Made by a program: the position numbers and the translations under genes. A model generated the notes under the pieces. The model ran no database searches and was not told where the DNA came from. It saw nothing but the letters and a program-made list of their open reading frames with translations. This document shows, one piece after another, positions 31,200 to 32,553 of a stretch of 32,553 nt of DNA; the stretch's first letter is position 1, and the number at the start of each line of letters is the position of its first letter. The DNA comes from Candidatus Bipolaricaulota bacterium (lineage in GTDB: Bacteria; Bipolaricaulota; Bipolaricaulia; M55B111), in contig JAIPHN010000006.1 in the NCBI GenBank assembly GCA_021735185.1, positions 1 to 32,553 on the forward strand, written 5' to 3'.

Positions 31200-32553
31200 C
31201 TAAACGAGCTCTCCCAGCGGCTCGGGTCTGCCGATATAGTAGCCCTGGGCGTGGTCGGAGCCGTAGTTTTTGACCATCTGCAGCGTCTCCTCGTCCTCCA
31301 CGAACTCGGCGATCGTCTCCTTTTTCAACCGGTGGGCCACCTCCACGATGGAGCGGACCAGGTTCTGGTTCATCGAGTTTCGCGGAAGGTCCTGGATAAA
31401 GCTTCCGTCTATCTTCAGATAGTCCACGGAGAGCTCTTTGAGATAGTTGAAGGAGGAAAAACCCATGCCAAAATCGTCGAGGGCAAACTGACTCCCCCGA
31501 TCCTTTAGCGTAGAGATGAAATCATTTGCCAGGTCTATATTGCTGACCGCCGCGGTCTCGGTTACCTCGAAGAGGATCTGCTCGAAGCTTCCCTCCCGAA
31601 GCGATCGGTTGGTCTCCAGCCAATTTAGCAGCTCGCCGTCGGTCATCGACTGTCCGGAGAGGTTGATCGCGAACTGGTGGTCCAGGTTGCCCTTTCCGGC
31701 CTCAGGGAAGCTATCCAGGGCCTTGCTTACCACCCACTTGTCGATATCCCGGCTTAACCCGAACTTCTCGGCCACGGGAAGGAACTTGCCCGGGGAGATA
31801 AGTTCGTTTTCCCCTTGGGACATCCTGACCAGGATCTCGTAGTGGGAGACCCTGTCGGTCCCAAGTTCCAGTATCGGTTGGGCGTAAAGCAAGAAGTCAT
31901 CCCTTCTGATGGCCTCGTTTATCCGCATTGCCCAGTCCACCCGGGATTCTACCTCTCCACGGGCGTCGTAGTCGGGCTTGTAGGCCTTGAACTGATTCCG
32001 GCCTGACGCCTTTGCTTGGTGTAAGGCGATATCCGCCTTTGCCAAAAGCTCACTGGCGGTATTACCCTGTCTGGGATAGGTGGCGTACCCGAGGCTCGCC
32101 GTGGCCTGCAGATTCGCTCCCGGTGAGGGGACCTCCTGCTCCCTTACCCCCTTTACTATATCAACTACCAACTCTTCCGCCCCCTCCTCATTTGGACCCG
32201 GGATGAGTCCGATAAATTCGTCCCCTCCGAACCGGGCCAGGATCCCCGATTCGGGTAGTTGCTCCTTTAGGAATTCGGCCAGGCCGACTAGGAGTCGATC
32301 GCCGGCCTCCACTCCGAAGCTATCGTTTACCTCCTTTAGCCTATCCACATCAAGTAGCAGCAGGAGGCCGGTCGAGGGAGCGCTCGAGCTAGCCAGTTCT
32401 TCCTCTGCTAATTTTCGAAACTTTCGGTGATTGATCAGCCCCGTAAGGCGGTCGTGGGTTCTGAAATATTCTAACTTCTCTTCCAGCTCACGCTGGCCGG
32501 TTCTATCCGTGACGGAGACCACGGCCCCGATTACCCCGCCCTTTTCGCCCTCC
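31200..32553 (-). CDS. PAS-GGDEF-EAL protein, N-terminus outside window
   Basis: The frame runs off the right edge; the visible start (GGVIGAVVSVTDRTGQRELE) is the end of a PAS domain. The GGDEF domain follows with HDRLTGLINH, LLLLDVDRLKEVND and intact FGGDEF, but no RxxD I-site at the usual place. The EAL domain has YEILVRM (EIL for EAL), AINLSG, FEVTET, ALDDFGMGFSSFNYLK, LKIDGSFI and QGYYIGRPEPL, which includes the metal and substrate residues of active phosphodiesterases. So it probably degrades cyclic di-GMP, with the GGDEF part active or acting as a GTP sensor. It opposes the cyclase encoded next to it. Confidence 0.94.
   Translation of the reverse strand, partial: EGEKGGVIGAVVSVTDRTGQRELEEKLEYFRTHDRLTGLINHRKFRKLAEEELASSSAPSTGLLLLLDVDRLKEVNDSFGVEAGDRLLVGLAEFLKEQLPESGILARFGGDEFIGLIPGPNEEGAEELVVDIVKGVREQEVPSPGANLQATASLGYATYPRQGNTASELLAKADIALHQAKASGRNQFKAYKPDYDARGEVESRVDWAMRINEAIRRDDFLLYAQPILELGTDRVSHYEILVRMSQGENELISPGKFLPVAEKFGLSRDIDKWVVSKALDSFPEAGKGNLDHQFAINLSGQSMTDGELLNWLETNRSLREGSFEQILFEVTETAAVSNIDLANDFISTLKDRGSQFALDDFGMGFSSFNYLKELSVDYLKIDGSFIQDLPRNSMNQNLVRSIVEVAHRLKKETIAEFVEDEETLQMVKNYGSDHAQGYYIGRPEPLGELV

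Overview
This window looks like a large plasmid or integrative element from a salt-adapted host. Many proteins are very acidic (for example those at 5534-6073 and 18717-18938), and the archaeal-type genes here (ParA, HerA-like ATPases, an Orc1/Cdc6 fragment) resemble haloarchaeal families. Signals for the domain of life are mixed. Bacterial features are two HU histone-like genes, GrpE/Hsp70, GGDEF and EAL enzymes, strong Shine-Dalgarno (SD) sites and a textbook -35/-10 promoter at 29200-29228. Archaeal features are the Orc1/Cdc6 remnant, the ParA type, HerA-winged helix-nuclease proteins, and several genes at about 16.4-25 kb with a TATA-like box 20-27 bases before a start codon and no SD. I favour a halophilic bacterium carrying a replicon with haloarchaeal gene exchange, but an unusual archaeal lineage cannot be excluded. 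No rRNA, tRNA, CRISPR array, transposase or integrase was seen.

Left part (1-5.5 kb): the C-terminal part of a putative plasmid replication protein, HU copy 1, a broken Orc1/Cdc6 fragment, then a leftward cluster with two HTH proteins and a 605-residue protein of unknown function.

Central operon (5.5-13.3 kb, rightward): HTH protein, GrpE-like exchange factor, lidless Hsp70, MIDAS-containing VWA protein, small membrane protein, helical protein, HerA-like ATPase, winged helix-PD-(D/E)XK protein and a RepB-like primase-polymerase. Overlapping or nearly abutting genes and good SD sites suggest one transcription unit. This chaperone-translocase-nuclease-primase set is the best candidate for an undescribed system.

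Decay zone (13.3-16.4 kb): about 1.1 kb of GC-rich, repeat- and hairpin-rich DNA without a convincing gene, a DUF5131 gene with a TGA at a conserved Trp position, and a multiply broken Cdc48-like AAA+ gene.

Right part (16.4-27.1 kb): an AbiE-type toxin-antitoxin pair with operator-like repeats, two small acidic proteins, a second HerA protein with the winged helix and nuclease fused on, a convergent region with palindromic GTTGCAAC iterons beside an AT-rich stretch (candidate origin or centromere), a three-gene winged-helix operon, a PIN toxin/UPF0175-like antitoxin pair bracketed by near-identical direct repeats, and a ParA plus ribbon-helix-helix partition pair. Far right (27.2-32.5 kb): small accessory genes (one a WGR domain protein), HU copy 2, and two convergent cyclic-di-GMP genes, the last running off the window.
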